Shown piece after piece: positions 1-13,300 of a stretch of 64,000 nt of DNA; the stretch's first letter is position 1, and the number at the start of each line of letters is the position of its first letter. The translations under genes were made by a program, and so were the position numbers. The notes under the pieces are model-generated. The model saw only the letters and a program-made list of their open reading frames with translations, was not told the origin of the DNA and ran no database searches. The stretch is from Eucalyptus grandis (Eukaryota > Streptophyta > Magnoliopsida > Myrtales > Myrtaceae). The stretch covers positions 41,399,738 through 41,463,737 of the forward strand of contig NC_052612.1 in assembly GCF_016545825.1 (NCBI RefSeq), read 5' to 3'.

Positions 1-290
1 CTTCGAGGGCCGGCAACGCTTCGGCGAGGTCGCTAGCCCTCATCTAGCTGGTTGCCGACGCTAGCCATGGCCAAGGTCGATGACCAACAAAAAGAAGAAG
101 AAGAAGAAAAGAAAAAAAGAAAAAGGAAAAAAAATAGGAGAAAGAAAAATTATTTATCGGAATTGTTTCAAGAATAATAAACAAGTTTTTCTACTTTTTG
201 TTTCTATTTCCATGAACAAAAGTTTTACAAACGTGTTTTTGTTTTTTTTTCCCCGAAACAAAAGAACATAAATTTTTATTCCGGAGAATA
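1..290. repeat. Possible truncated copy of a TIR-type element
   Basis: A GC-rich core (1-85, rich in GCCGG, GCTAGC and similar) is followed by an A/T-rich arm. The arm resembles the right arm of the element at 55248-55911: both hold a TTTCAAGAAT motif, then AAACGTGTTTTT or AAACACGTTATTTT, then TTCCCCGAA followed by an A-rich stretch. Only the right half would lie inside the window. The similarity was judged by eye and is weak. No coding content is supported; the Lys-rich translation here only reflects the A-rich tract. Confidence 0.25.
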
Positions 291-2681
291 TAAACAAAAA
301 TAAACAAACAGTGCCTAATCTTACATACGTGAATCACATGCTTTTTAACAAGCAACCATAAAATGCCATCGACTCATCGAAAATACTATTGTAGCTCTTT
401 TATATTTTCAAAATTAAGTCAATTCTTGACATGATGTTAACAGGATAGAATAGCTATGAATCAATATTCAACTTTTAAGCTATGGTCACTCGTGAAATAG
501 TAAAAAATTGGCTCATTGCATGCATGTGTCTAAACCATTCAATAGATATGCACTGAAAAATTAAAAAAAAATGTGGATATTTTAGGAGTTGAATTAAGTC
601 AACGTCTTCTTTTAAGAAATATTTATATTGTATTGGAGGGTTCATGATTATAGCATAAATGACCTAAGGATATAGGTAAGAACTACCTTTATATGGAAGA
701 TTGCAATCAAGAAATCACAACAAAAACTAAACTAATTTTGAGATTTTGCATAAGGTGAATTGGCTATTTGAAAGCTACATCATTGTTCCTTTTGAAGTGA
801 CGTACAATTAAGCTGCGTTTGATAGTCCGGATTTGAGTCTGGATAAGATAATTTGTTATCTTATCCGATGTTTGGGAATGTCTATCAAATCAAACAAACT
901 TGGATACATCCGGATAAAATGCCGGATAAAAAATCCAAGGGAGAGGGTTGGATAAGCCTAGATTGGATAAGAATTTTTTTTTAAGAAAAGAAAGAACTTA
1001 ACAAAAAGAGAAGATATTATAAGCATCTCTCCGATTCATTGTAGCCCTCTTCTTTCATCTTCGCTTCTCGTACGCCAGCAATTGGGTGCCCCTTCCTTTG
1101 GATCATGGACTTGCTCAATCTAATGATCAAGAGTGGCTTTTTAATGACCTATGCTAGACATGGATAAGGCCCAACAATAGCTAAGGAAGGGAAGGGGGAA
1201 AATGAAAAAGGTAAAATAATTTTAAAAAAATATACTTTAATTTCTTTGGACTAAAATACTCCTTCTTCAACCGCTAGAATAGTCACATGCTCACCGATCG
1301 ACCAAAAATCCTTATCTAAGACAATTTGGTCACAACCCTTATTTGAGATAAAATCTACTCTAGGTCATTTTTTAAGAAAATGACTCCACTTTAGAACCTT
1401 ATTTATGTTAAAGAATGTTTCCATTTTTAATTTTCATTAAATACGCTACAAAAGTGTGAATTTGTTAAGTAATTTTTCAATTTTTCAAATGTCCAAAAAA
1501 GTGTTTTTTCCCTTCTCTAAGATCAATTGGCAACACTGTCCTCATGACAATTTTATAGAATTTCACACATTTGTTATATGCTTAGCTATATTTGTTTCGT
1601 TAAAAATAAATAATTTAAAAATAATTTTCTAAAAATGATGACTTATATTATTCGAAATAATTAATAAAGTAAAATGTCTTATTATCGATAAAATTTATTT
1701 TAAAATATTTTCTTGAATGATGAATATAATTTTCATTCGTTTATATTTATAGAAGATACAAGCAATCAATTTTAAAGAATTACTATAATATTATTTATTT
1801 TTTGTGAAATAAATTTCATTTTTAGTCAAAAACTATGTCATCAACTCAAGGGAAAATTTCAAATAAGGGTTGAATTATCCTGATTTTCTCAAATAATGAT
1901 TCAAAATAGCTATGATTTCAAATAAGGACATTAAATGATCAAATTATCTAAAATAATGGCTTAAAGCGGCCAAATGTCCCAAATAAAGGCCCAATGGCCA
2001 TATCGTTTCAAATAAAGGCCTGTAGTTAGCCGATGACTATTGTAGCAATCAGAAAATTGGTATTTTAGTCAAAACAAATTAAAGTGATTTTTTATATTTT
2101 TATATTCTTTTTTCTTTTTTCCTCTTTCCTTCCCTAACCCCATCAATTGGAGAGGGAAAAATAAAAGATTAAAAAATAAAAATGCCCTTCAATTAGGCTT
2201 TTCTTTTATATTTATATAATCATATGACTATTTCAGTTTCTTATTTGAAATAACTTATAATTTAGATTCTTATTTAAAATAAGATTCATTTTAAATCATT
2301 GTTGGAAAAAATTATAGCACTTTTAAGTTCTCATTGGGAAATTTTCCCCAAATCAATATCCAAAATGTTGGATAATACTCAAACGAGAAAAGCAATTTGG
2401 AGAATTTAAAACCAGAACGCATGGAGAGAGACGGGAGATTGGGAAGCTGGAGCAAAGCGACTCGATCGTTCATGGCGGTCCTCAAGTCAATGGAAACGCA
2501 AGGAGCGCAAACTGCGCGAGACCCGCATCAATGGCTCGTCCCTCAAGACGAAGAGGAAGAAGGAGGTGTCAGCTGTTGAGAAGCTCGAGAAACCATTGAA
2601 GCTCATACCTTTTTTTCCGAGAAGCAACAGAAGAAGACAAGAAGAAGAAGATATAAAAGCTTGGAAACGAGAAGAGGCGAA
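291..2681. other. AT-rich upstream spacer and 5' region of the COMM-domain gene
   Basis: About 2.4 kb without a gene I can support. It holds an 11-bp perfect inverted repeat at 841-866 and, around 1855-2030, a loosely repetitive stretch in which variants of CAAATAA(A/G)G recur, probably an old repeat. From about 2397 the base composition becomes GC-richer and purine-rich, and short open frames appear; these read like 5' leader of the gene starting at 2682. A TATAAA-like string lies at 2652-2657, too close to the ATG to be assigned as a TATA box with confidence. Confidence 0.4.
841..866. repeat. Perfect 11-bp inverted repeat (hairpin) within a possible MITE
   Basis: GGATAAGATAA, a four-base spacer TTTG, then TTATCTTATCC forms a perfect inverted repeat. 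GGATAA/TTATCC words recur on both sides up to about 990 (for example GGATAAAATGCCGGATAAAA), and the stretch is preceded by GCGTTTGATAGTCCGGAT. This looks like the end or core of a short non-autonomous repeat. I could not define its outer borders. Confidence 0.5.
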
Positions 2682-4381
2682 ATGGAAGGAGCAGGGGACG
2701 CGACCCTCTTCCTGCAACTCCACAAGCTCTCGGCCGCCGCCGCCGCCGCCGCCGAAGCGATCGAGACCGTGCTCATCACCCTCTGGCTGACCCGGAAGAC
2801 CGGCCTCGCCCCGCCGGACAAGTCCCACGTCCAGTCTCTCCTCGGCCTCGCTTCCACTTCCGAAGTCGACCCCGTGAGTGATGACCCTGGTTCGGAATTC
2901 TTGGAAAAGTCTCGAACTTTTGTTTTCTTTCTTGATGTTTCGACGTGGGTTGTCCGGGTTTTCGCAGGTCTCGGCGTGCCTCCGTTCCCTCATCAGGAAA
3001 TGCGTGGGCGACGACTTCGGCGAGAGCGATCTCTTGAGGCTGTTCCCGCCCGACTTGCCGGTCAGTCTGCGGGACCTTCTCGTGTCGGTGCTGCTGAAGC
3101 ATAAGAATCAGTGGAGGGAGGACATTTCTAGAGAACAGGTGAAGGAAAGGAGAGATTTTTGCGTTGTGATTTAGCATCGTGATGACGGGCTTAGATTGCG
3201 CGGGTGCCAAAGACGTTTGCTTTTTTGAGTTCTTTGGAAAATTGGTTTTTTTTCAGCTGCTGTTGCTTTTGCAGCTTCTCAGATAGCTATGCTTGAGTGA
3301 TGAGAACTTGAGAAGTACTTTACTTATGTTATAGTCGGCTAATATCATCCTTGCTTGCATTGAAACTTTAAGTTTCGTCCCACTGAGACTTCCGTGCAAA
3401 ATTTGCAGAATCGAATTGAGAACATTAGTGCTGATGTCTGTTTTTTGTGTTAGTGGGCTGCTGCCAATAAAGATTTGAGATTTGAATAAAGTCTCAGACG
3501 GTTTGTTTGTGCAGTGTAAGCATATTCTTGTCATGGATTATATTGATCTCAAGAAACTGCGCTTCCTGCAGTCTTTTTGTCATGATTTGAGTTGCTTACT
3601 TTGTGATTCTCCAGCTTATCAGCTCACCATTTTTACTATTATGTGTTTTGTTGTCCAGCAGTCAATACCGCGTTCCAGCAATTCCTGTCAGGTCAAAATA
3701 AGCATGCCACCTGCTCTCTCAACTTTCCCATCTTCTGAAACTTCGGCATTATCTCAGCCTCACCAAGCTGATCCATGTTTCGACTTCAACTGCAGAGGCA
3801 GTGGCAGCAATGCAACAATCACTGCCGAGTCTAATGTGTCACAGCTGACGCCCATCTCTCTCCAACGTGATGACGGTGCTTCTGAAAATATGGTAAAAGG
3901 GACATGCTGTTGCCAGACATTCAAAACGTTGTTGCAAATGCATTCAGTTAAATTTCATTGTCAGTGCTGCAGTGGCAGCCATGTGTCTCCATCTCATGGA
4001 GTTGTCTGTTGTTTGATTGCACGGTAGATACCTAAAATCTTTACCTAAATCGACAAGAGAAATTTACTGAATGATAAAATCTGATGCAGAGATGTCTAAC
4101 TACAAATAATATTAAGCCCCTCTTCCTCTAGCAGTAGGAGTGCTTTTGGGAGAAGACTGCTTTCAAGCAGCTGCAAAAGGATGGCCAAAGCTGCAGTGCA
4201 AGCCAAAACAAATTTTTGTTAGCCCTTTATAATTTCTTCTGATGAATTAAAGTGTTCTATCAGATTTTGCCCTGAACTACCAATTGGAAAATGAAAATGA
4301 TGCAAGTACCCTGTTCCTCTGTTACTTCCATAAATCTCTACTGGCATAAGATGCAGAATTGCTTATTCAGAATAATCAAAG

Positions 4382-4416
<35 letters not shown>

Positions 4417-6137
4417 CATGAGGCACGGCACTTTGAGCCTGGAATTTTTGTCTTCTAGATAAAGGAATTGATACTGATTTCCTATTCATATAGGCAACTG
4501 TTCCTCAGTTTGTTGAAATGAATTGGAGGATTGAGAAGCAAAAAGCATCAGCGAATAAGGTGGCTGCAGTCACCCTGAAGGTATGATGATGAAATGAGTG
4601 ATTCTATCTTGATTATATCAATGGGCCAGTCCGCATGATGAGAGGCGAGCATGCTTCATAATCCTTCACAACTGAGCTTATCCTGGGGAAAGACTGAAAG
4701 ATAACATGTCCCTTTTTATGTATAAACATTTTCTCGTTAGTAATCTGGCCAGGTTGTGGGACCTTTCTTTGGAAACTTTTAGTAACATCAAAAGATCATG
4801 CGAGGGAATGTCCTGCACTTGGATGTGATGAGAGCAAGACTTCTCCTGCAGGAATTAGGTAGTGGGGGTTTAGAGAATGGTTGAATCACAAAAAAATCCA
4901 TTAGTTACCGACTGCAAATTTGTTATTCTTAAATATTCCTGGGAATTAGTAAGATGCAATGTTCCCCCGTTTCTCCCCATCCACAAGCTCTACAAGGCCA
5001 TATTTTGGTGCAGTCATTTGCTTCTCAACCTCAGTGACTTAGCGTTGTTATCATGCTACATTTGACTTTGCTTTATGGCTCTTATTTGCAGTTGCAAGAC
5101 CACTCCAAGTCTCCTTTAAGAGAAAAGGAAGTGAAGTTTCAGCTTACGAGAGAAACGCTTGAAGCAATGTTGAGATCGATGGCTTACATCAAGGAACAAC
5201 TCTCTAGTGTGGTAGGCATATTAATCTTTCGTCTCAATGCCCATTTGACCATGTATGGGAGGATCCAATTTCCACAGAAGAAAATAAAATGCAAAATAAA
5301 AAAAACAAATTTGCATATAAATATGTAGTTTTGGCTCTCTCTTTGCAAAGTAGAGTGTTAGTAACAAAGATACACCTCTGGTGAGCGTATGAATGTGCCT
5401 CTCTACTCAATCGAAATGAAGAACTAGTCTTTTCCCTTTGGGTGTGTTCTGGGGGGTGTAGGTCAAATTATATATCTAATTTGACATGCTCAATAAAATA
5501 CCTCTCAATATGTCGCAGCCCATGTTAAAATCAAGAGAGTTTGGGAACAGCTTGTCTCTTGAAGTCTTGCTTTCCTTTTAGATACAGGTGCAAACATTTG
5601 TTTAACTTGCTCAGGACTGATGGTTCCTGGGAGGATCATGTCTTCTCGTGTCTGCATATTTCTGAACTACTGAGTTCATACTTAGTGTGGTTCCTAAGAA
5701 TACCTGATTTGAGGTTGAATTAGATTCTGGCACGGAAGAATGGAGGTTTTCGATGCTGGAAGAAAAGTTCCACAAAGATATCATTTTTTCACTGTCTGTC
5801 AGAAGCATCAGTGTGGTTAATACTATGATCTGTTGACGATGTGCACAGTGAATTCTTCCTCCTCTACAGCAATACTCAAAATTCCTTTTTCATTAATGAA
5901 GCAAGATGAACCTGATAAGCTCTTAATATATTGAAAGAGAAATTAATAATTGGTGTTATACAAACAAATCACTTTACTGTGAGCTTCATTAAATTAGGTT
6001 GGAACAGAATCTAGTTTCATGCTTTTTGCATATTAAATGACGATACAAAGGTACTAAGTTTACTTAAACAACATTTGACAATTCTTTGGCAGGCTGGGAG
6101 TTCAGTAGAGCCGTTGCAGAAGAAGCAGAAGCAGTAA
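2682..6137 (+). CDS. COMM domain-containing protein (COMMD9-like), 6 exons
   Basis: Exons 2682-2873, 2968-3138, 3659-3892, 4494-4580, 5092-5211 and 6093-6137 all have GT/AG borders and join in phase 0, giving 282 residues. The N-terminal ~120 residues are helical and Leu-rich, as in COMMD HN domains. Exon 3 (residues 122-199) is a Ser/Thr/Pro-rich linker. Exons 4-5 (about 203-268) form the COMM domain, with the signature Trp ([14 protein letters not shown]) followed by the VTLKLQDH strand and a final amphipathic helix ending in a Lys/Gln tail. COMMD proteins form the hetero-decameric ring of the Commander complex, which recycles endosomal cargo; I infer the same setting here. The ATG at 2682 was chosen because it opens the helical domain and the upstream frame is leader-like. 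At 282 residues it is longer than typical ~200-residue COMMDs because of exon 3. It is convergent with the next gene. Confidence 0.82.
4385..4413. repeat. (CT)n microsatellite in COMMD intron 3
   Basis: A simple CT dinucleotide run inside the intron between exons 3 and 4. It is not expected to be coding. Confidence 0.9.
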
Positions 6138-7314
6138 AAGCATTATGCCGTTCTTCTTAGGGTTCTTCTGCATAGGAATTTTTACATTAGTGTAGACAAC
6201 TACTTGGAAGGCACTCTGATTTCAAAGTAGCTTCATCCTTACATGTAATTTTGCTTTGTGTACATTACTCGACATGTCTTTGAGGCACTGGAATCTAGAA
6301 AAAGATGGGGTTTCCATGAAACTATGAGTTACGACCTTATTTGGATATTCCGTTGGATGCTATTTCCATGATTTTCCATTCTTGCAGGAGGATTTGGTTG
6401 AATGAAGAGGTATTTTGTGCTGTTTCATACGTGCATATCATCACTGCATTCCTGCTTGTTTACTCGAACAATTCTATCTCTTAGATTTTACATTGAGAAG
6501 ATATTGCGACAATTCCAAATTGGTATAAATGGACCAGCTAGGCGGTTTATAGCCATTCATTGTTATATTTCGCTTTCGGTTAGAAGTGACAGATAATGAA
6601 TTCTCAAACCTGTCTTTTTCTTTCCATGCGTGCTGGTGAACAATTCAGGTAGATTAACAAGACAAACTAGATAGGCTACTGGTAACACGTTATGTTTATG
6701 TTGGTGTCTAGCGAAAAGGTTAAATTTTACAAAGAGATCTGAACCACCCTGATAAATGGATAAGGGCATCAAGATGAAACAGTGGTGGCAAGATGCATCT
6801 CAGGTTCGCTAAATTACAGTTTGCAGCCAGATAAATAACCAAATATCAAATTGGAGTGGTCATAAGCAGGGTCCAACTGCACAATGTTTTCAACTTATTT
6901 TGGCTCACATGCCGACTAGACGGTGTAAAAGAATCACAATCAATCAAATTCTTACTCAAGTAAATCAGGTAAGCAAGCATTACATGTACAAGCAGTCCTT
7001 TGCAGATTCTAGAAAGTACTAATTTACAAATGCATAACAAGAAGCTCTCAAGAAAAGCCTCAAATTACAGGCCAGAAAAGAAAACGCAGAAAAGCCTCAA
7101 ACTGCTGACTCTCAACTTTCAAGAAATCAAACAAAAAAAGAAATTTCTTGAGGTAAGCAATCAATCAATATGGCAGCGACCGGGAATGCACCTACCACTA
7201 ATAATAACAGGAAGCAAGAAAAATACTAGGGAACAAAAACGAGCATCTTGGAAACCACGAACAAAACCAAATGAGCACGAGACTTTTCATCCCTCTTTTG
7301 CTGAATCCTCAACT
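6138..7314. other. Convergent 3' flanks, no gene seen
   Basis: The 3' region of the COMMD gene runs in from the left and that of the large acidic-protein gene from the right. Short open frames on both strands lack a recognisable product. No RNA gene or obvious repeat was recognised. Confidence 0.5.
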
Positions 7315-7383
7315 TTAGTCAGAATCACTTGAGCTAGAGCTTGAGCTGGAGCTGGAGCTGGAGCTAGGCTTGCCATGCTTTAC
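7315..7383 (-). other. In-frame poly-Ser/Asp tail downstream of the TAG
   Basis: Reading on in the exon-2 frame past the TAG gives VKHGKP, thirteen Ser codons (mixed AGC, TCC, TCA, TCT, AGT), then DSD and a TAA at 7317-7315. From memory, a Ser-rich tail ending in Asp-Ser-Asp is the usual C-terminus of this family, so this looks like the original end of the protein cut off by a nonsense codon. The context ACATAG/GTAAAG also resembles a splice site, so an unrecognised splicing event is possible. Confidence 0.6.
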
Positions 7384-10300
7384 CTATGTACCTCTTGGAC
7401 TGACTGACGCCATATTAGCAGCATCTGATGGACCATCAAAACCATCTTTTGTTTTTTCAAGATGAATAGCGGGAGTTTCTTGAACACCAGATTGGGTCTT
7501 GCTGGACTCGGTTGTCTCTGTAGAAACTTCAGTCACTGCTTCAGCAACTGTTGACTTTTCCTCAGAGTGGATGTCCTCAGGCAGCCCTTTCTGCACATCT
7601 CCTGAGTTTTGCCTCAGAGTATTATGATCAACATCAGATGAGCTCTTTTCAAATTCCAAGCCTGAATCTAATTTTGATTCGTCAATGCCTTGCTGATTGC
7701 CAGTGGAATGGAGATGGACGACTTCCTCAACATCTGTTCCTTCATATTGCTTAACTTGCATTGCGACATCAACAGATCTTTCTTCATGAACTGGGGAGCT
7801 TAAGCTGCTCTCTATTCCATCCAATCCCACAGATTTATCCAGAGAGACCGTTTGAGTTTCTCGAACCCTGGATTCAACAGACTGGGACTCAGTTGTCTTC
7901 GTAGAGCTCACTTCAGTATATTCATAATGCATATTCTGGCCCTTGCCCATGACTTCTTGATTATCTTCTGAGATTTGGTTCATAATGACGCGGATGTCAT
8001 CCAGAGATCTTGCTTCAACGACATGCAGGCCTGAATTCATTCCTCCTCCATGCTCTGATCCATCCACATCTTCCTGGACTCCAATCGAACTGGGCACAAT
8101 GACTTCCTCAACATTTGCTCCCTCATTTAATTGCCTAAAGGCTATTGTAATATCGTCAAGGGATCTTACTTCCATAACAGGTAGGCTTGGGCTGCTCTCA
8201 ATTTCCTCTGAGCCAGTCGGTTCATCAAAAGAAACACTTTTAGTCTCTGAAACACCAGATTCAACAATTTTGGTGGAACTTCCTTCGTTGGCTTCAGGTT
8301 CAGCTGGTTTACTCTCGTGGATGTTCAGCCGCTCTTCCTCACTTTCTTCTGAGATATGCTCTGCAGTAATGGGGGTTTCCTGGAGAGATTTAGCTTCTTC
8401 AATCAGCGAATCTGAATTATTTTCATCTTCAATATTTGACTCACTAATACTTTGCTCATTTACAGCTTCAACAAGATCTCCTTCATGCAATTTTCTGAAG
8501 GTCATTGTAACATCTTCAATAGATCTAGCTTCAACAACGGGTAATTTTAAGCTACTTTCCCCTGGTTCTTCGTCTTTGTATGTTGACTCACTCCCATATG
8601 TTCCCACACTGGCTTCCCCTGGCAAAAGCTTGGCACTAAGAGAATCATCATCAGCCTCTTTGACTCTGAAGTCCCCGATATTATCCAGCTCCCTCAAAAA
8701 CTCTTCATCAATCTCCTTAATATGATCAATCTCTTCATGCAAGCTTTCTCCTGAAACATGAGATTCAAACGATTCTGCTAATTGTTCAGAATATGTTGTG
8801 ACTAGCCCATGGCTTCCAATTTCAGTATCATGAGCATTGACATTTCTTGATTCAGCGGCTCCAGTTGGCGATACATATTCAAGTGTCCCATCTGGATTCG
8901 AGGCAAAATCATGAGTCAAGGTAGAGGCATCTGTTAAAGTGTCTTCTTCAACGTCACATGTATCCTTGGCATTTATGCCATTAGGGCTGATTATTTCTAC
9001 AACAGGCTCTGCCACTGTCACAGATAGTTCCTACAAAAGGACATGGTACGTAATTAGCTTTGTTGATTGACACTTCAACATTGAATCCACCGATTACAAA
9101 GATTGTAAAGTTGACCTTAGACATTCACAATAATTATCAAACACTGTGTGCAGAGAACTAGAAGAGTTGATGCATTGCATGAACCATTGGAAAAATGGAA
9201 TCTTGCCAGAAGAAAAACCATCTATACTTGAGAACTGAATAAACTTTATCACAACTGGCCAAATTCAAATTAACAAAAAATCAAGCAGCGAAAAATGACA
9301 CAGAGTGTTCAACAGAGAACAGTTAATTTTATTGCAACCATGATAACGGGGGAAAAAGAAGCCTAACATGGATTTATGATCGAATGGATCAGAGCCAGTG
9401 AAATCATTTAAGGGACAAGAAGGGCTAGGTAATCACATCTATCAAGGGTGAGATTGGTACGACATTGGTCTGTCTACCTTCACAGATAAGATTTGCAGCT
9501 ATTCACAATGTTGATCCGAAGCATAAAATTGATGCTGAAGAAGTTGCACTTGGACATAATGATGATTGTAATCATAACATTTCTAACTCATTGAAGGTCC
9601 TACCCATGCCCAGACCTTGGTCTTGATTCACATACTTGTTAAATCGAGAGATGGAAAGTCCTCCCTTAATTCACTTTTTATTAACAATTCAATTTCAAAC
9701 ATTCATCTTCCAGGTGGGTGTCGACTAGATTTTAGCAATTTAGGAGATATACTACTCTACTCAGCAGATAGAAAACAGCTGAAAACAATTCTTAGGATGC
9801 TGAAGCAGATTTGGACAGAGCCCCTTGAGGTCCTAATTCTCTAAGGTTGGCATGGTGTAGCGATTATAAAGAACTTTGCCTATATAATGGCAGAGACGGG
9901 AGGGATCTGGAAGTAATAGCTATCAAGTCTTTTAGATTTACAACTTGACTATAATTTGTACTTCATATAGTTATATCGATTTGCTCAGATTTCAGAACTT
10001 TAGGATTTTCATGTACAACTTTAGTACAAAGCAGTTATAGCATGTGCTGGGGCTTAACGGTTTTAAAGTTAGATGAGCAACTGAATGATATTTGCAAGTT
10101 CAAACTTCCTCTGATTCGAGGCTTCTTTTTGATAGACATCTCGAGGCAGGAATAACTTATTTTACATCTTACGACACACTTAGCTGGCTATCTTAATCAT
10201 CTTCCCAAGAAATACAATCCAAACCCACTAAACAGCATTTAATGATATTATGAAAAACTTTAAATGCATCGGATAGCTTACCTCTTCCCCATTAGGGTCA

Positions 10301-13300
10301 CTAATAGTTGTTTGAGCGCAGTAGTGTTGTCCCTCCAATTCTGACAGCTTGTTTTCACTGGGCATCAGATCACATGTAGAACCATGCGAAACTGCCTTTG
10401 CCTCCAAATCCTGGGAGACACCAGCGTCTTTCACTACATTGGATGCTGATGACTGAACTTGATCTTCTACATACTGCGCAACGTCTTCCTTGTCAAATGA
10501 ATGCTCCTTCATGCTTTCAGGTTCTATGGAAGAAGAATATTCATGGATAACAGAAACATTCTCATTTGCCAGAAAAGTTGGTTCCTCATCTGGTGTGGAA
10601 GAATGTAAGTCATCAAAAGTTACTTGCTGGTTAAGAGATGTTTCCATATCCACGTGCTCAGACAGATGTTGGGCACATGTATTACTGGTCTCTGAACTAG
10701 CACTTGAGTTGACTTGAAGCTGTTCATGATGCACAGAGTCATCCTTCAATGGCAAAATAGCTTCGGATGGTCCATCCCTGAATGATAAGTGGATTTCTTC
10801 CTGTTCAGAGTCTTGCCTCTCACCCTCACTTTGTTGGATCCAGTTGGGGCTGTCAGCATCAGAGCTTGAGGACACAAGGTGACTGTGTTCATTATGAGAA
10901 TCATGATCATGTCTCCTGTCCTCCCCCATTGATTCACTACATGAAGGCAAACTTGGACCAGTTGAGATAAGTTCAGACACGGTTCTAGGGACCAGAGATT
11001 CACTCTTGCCGTCCAATCCATCATTCATGGGCTGTTCACCTTCGCAGGCGTTTTCTTCAGCATTCTCTGCAACTTCCATGTAGCTCAATTCATCTTCATT
11101 TTCAGCATGCACCTGTGAAGCAGCTGCAAACATCTCTTCATAGTTGGGTTCCTCTTTCAGCATCTCACCAGGCCCTTCAGACTCTTTGTCAACACAGGCT
11201 GACCTTATCGATTCTGGAGTTGAAGTCATTTCAGACACATCACCCATCACGTCAGATGAAATAGACTTGAAAGACAGGTATTTTTCAACTGCTGGTGGGC
11301 TAGAATCATAAACAGGCTCCCTATGCGGATTATCATCCTCTGCCTTGGCTGTGAGGGTGATATCAAAGTGTTTGACTGGATGTCCCTGAGCAAGGCTAGA
11401 TTCCTCACCGAGATCATCTATTGATGTTGCTAATTCTTCTTGTTTCATATCAGCAACCGTTTCATTCACTTCTGAGAAGAACGACGAGCTTGATCCACCG
11501 CTGTACTCTTCTTCAGCTGCTTCTACTTTCTGTTGTGTTTCGTTCACATTTGTATGCAAAGAATCAGTTTGTTCTCCAGTTTCAGGCAAACTCAGTTCAA
11601 GTTCGTGCTGACCATCCACATTGCCTAAAGTTATCTCATTCTCCTCATGGTGAATGACATTCTCCTCAACATCTTCAATATCGCGAGAATCTACATCTTC
11701 AGAAGATTGGCTTCCACGTTCTACAAGCAGGGAAGCTTGGTCTACATTGGAAATGCCTTCTCTTTCTTGAGAAGAATCATGTTCACTCACCCTCTTGTCA
11801 TCTTGATCAGCATTTGAAGACAATGATTCTGTATCAGGAACAGAACTCACCTTCGAGTCAGTTACACTTACTTCACTTGTCTGTCGTTGCATAAGGTGGA
11901 AACTTGTTCCCTCTGAAGCAAACTGTTCGGGCACAAAAAAGGGCCTCCACATGGAGTCTTGCTTCTCTGGCTTCGGAACCCCTAAATTTGAGGGTCCCAA
12001 ACTGAAACTCTCATGCCTACGGAAGAAATTATCCCTCTGATGAAATGTCTCAAACTCTTGCTGGAAGCTATCTCCCTTAAGATTGGGTTTTTCTTCATTG
12101 GGGTCATAGGGAATGTCAAAGGGATTTCTTCTTGTCAACATAATTGAAGGTGCAGACCCAGGGATGGGTGGCAAACCCACATTATAAGAAGAATCATCGG
12201 GACCATCAAACGGGTTTCTTCTCATAGTTGCAATAGAAGGCACATTAAAGGGAAGATCATCACTATCAAAGTCTATCAGATTTTTCTCAGTCATTGTTCT
12301 TAGGTTTTTCCTTGCTCTCCTCCTGGCAATCAGATTCTCCAACCGTTGGTTCCTTTCCAGCTCTGAAGTACCGAGATCCATGAGATTCTTCTGGTCATCC
12401 TCTGTCCAAGTAATCGCAGACTTACTTTCATCCTCTTTGCCTCTCTGAGATTCTTCTTCCTCTTCCTCCTCCTCCTCCTCCTCTCCTATGTCATTTTCAT
12501 CATCTCCTTCCTCATTCTTGTTATCCTCGTCAGACTCCAAAATCCCATTTTCACTCTTGCTAGAATGCTGTGAGGCAACATCAGAGTCATCGAGCAGCAG
12601 GGGAGCTGGTTGTGGCGCATCAACATCCAATAGCGGGTGAAGTTCATCAAGCATTGGCATGATGTCGGCCATTGAAGCATCAGGCGATGAGCTCTCTGAA
12701 TGATCAGAACCAGAACCGTCAGACATGTCATCGTCATCCTCCTCCTCATCAAGTTCTTTCCATTTGGACCCCAGTGGACTTTCCAAATGAGGATCAGTTA
12801 AATCTCTTGCCATTCCACCATTTTCCCTTTCAAGATTGTAGAACTCTTTCTCCTGAATTAGCGTATACTGATGTCCTCCATCTTCATGACCGTCCACATC
12901 GGTTGAATCTCTCGCCATTCCACCATTTTCCCTTTCAAGATTGTGAAACTCTTCCTCCTCCATTAACGTATACTGATGTCCTCCATCTTCATGACCGTCA
13001 ACATCCGACTTCTCGTCATGAACACTAGCAACATTCTCCTGTTCCAGATCATGAAATCCTTTGGCTGCTTCCTCACATACATGCTTTTCGCCTTGTTTCT
13101 CCTGGGAACTATCATCAATTAATCGGGTAGTTTCAAGCAAGCCATCATCTTCCTCAACCATACTGGTTTTACCATCTGGACTACCCGCTTCTTGGACAGC
13201 TCTATCCGCGACTTCTCTCTCCCTACCCACAAATTTCTCCACAACACAGTCCTCACTGCGGTTGATGATAGTGGCGTTTTGCACTACACCAGCTTTAAGA

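Noticed and set aside
2397..2790. Short open frames upstream of and across the COMMD start
   Set aside because: Purine-rich leader with Arg/Lys/Glu bias in every frame; the COMMD frame beginning at 2682 explains the coding signal.
7985..8725. 246-residue plus-strand open frame
   Set aside because: Antisense shadow of exon 2 of the acidic protein; Ser-rich because it is opposite Glu/Asp/Ser codons.
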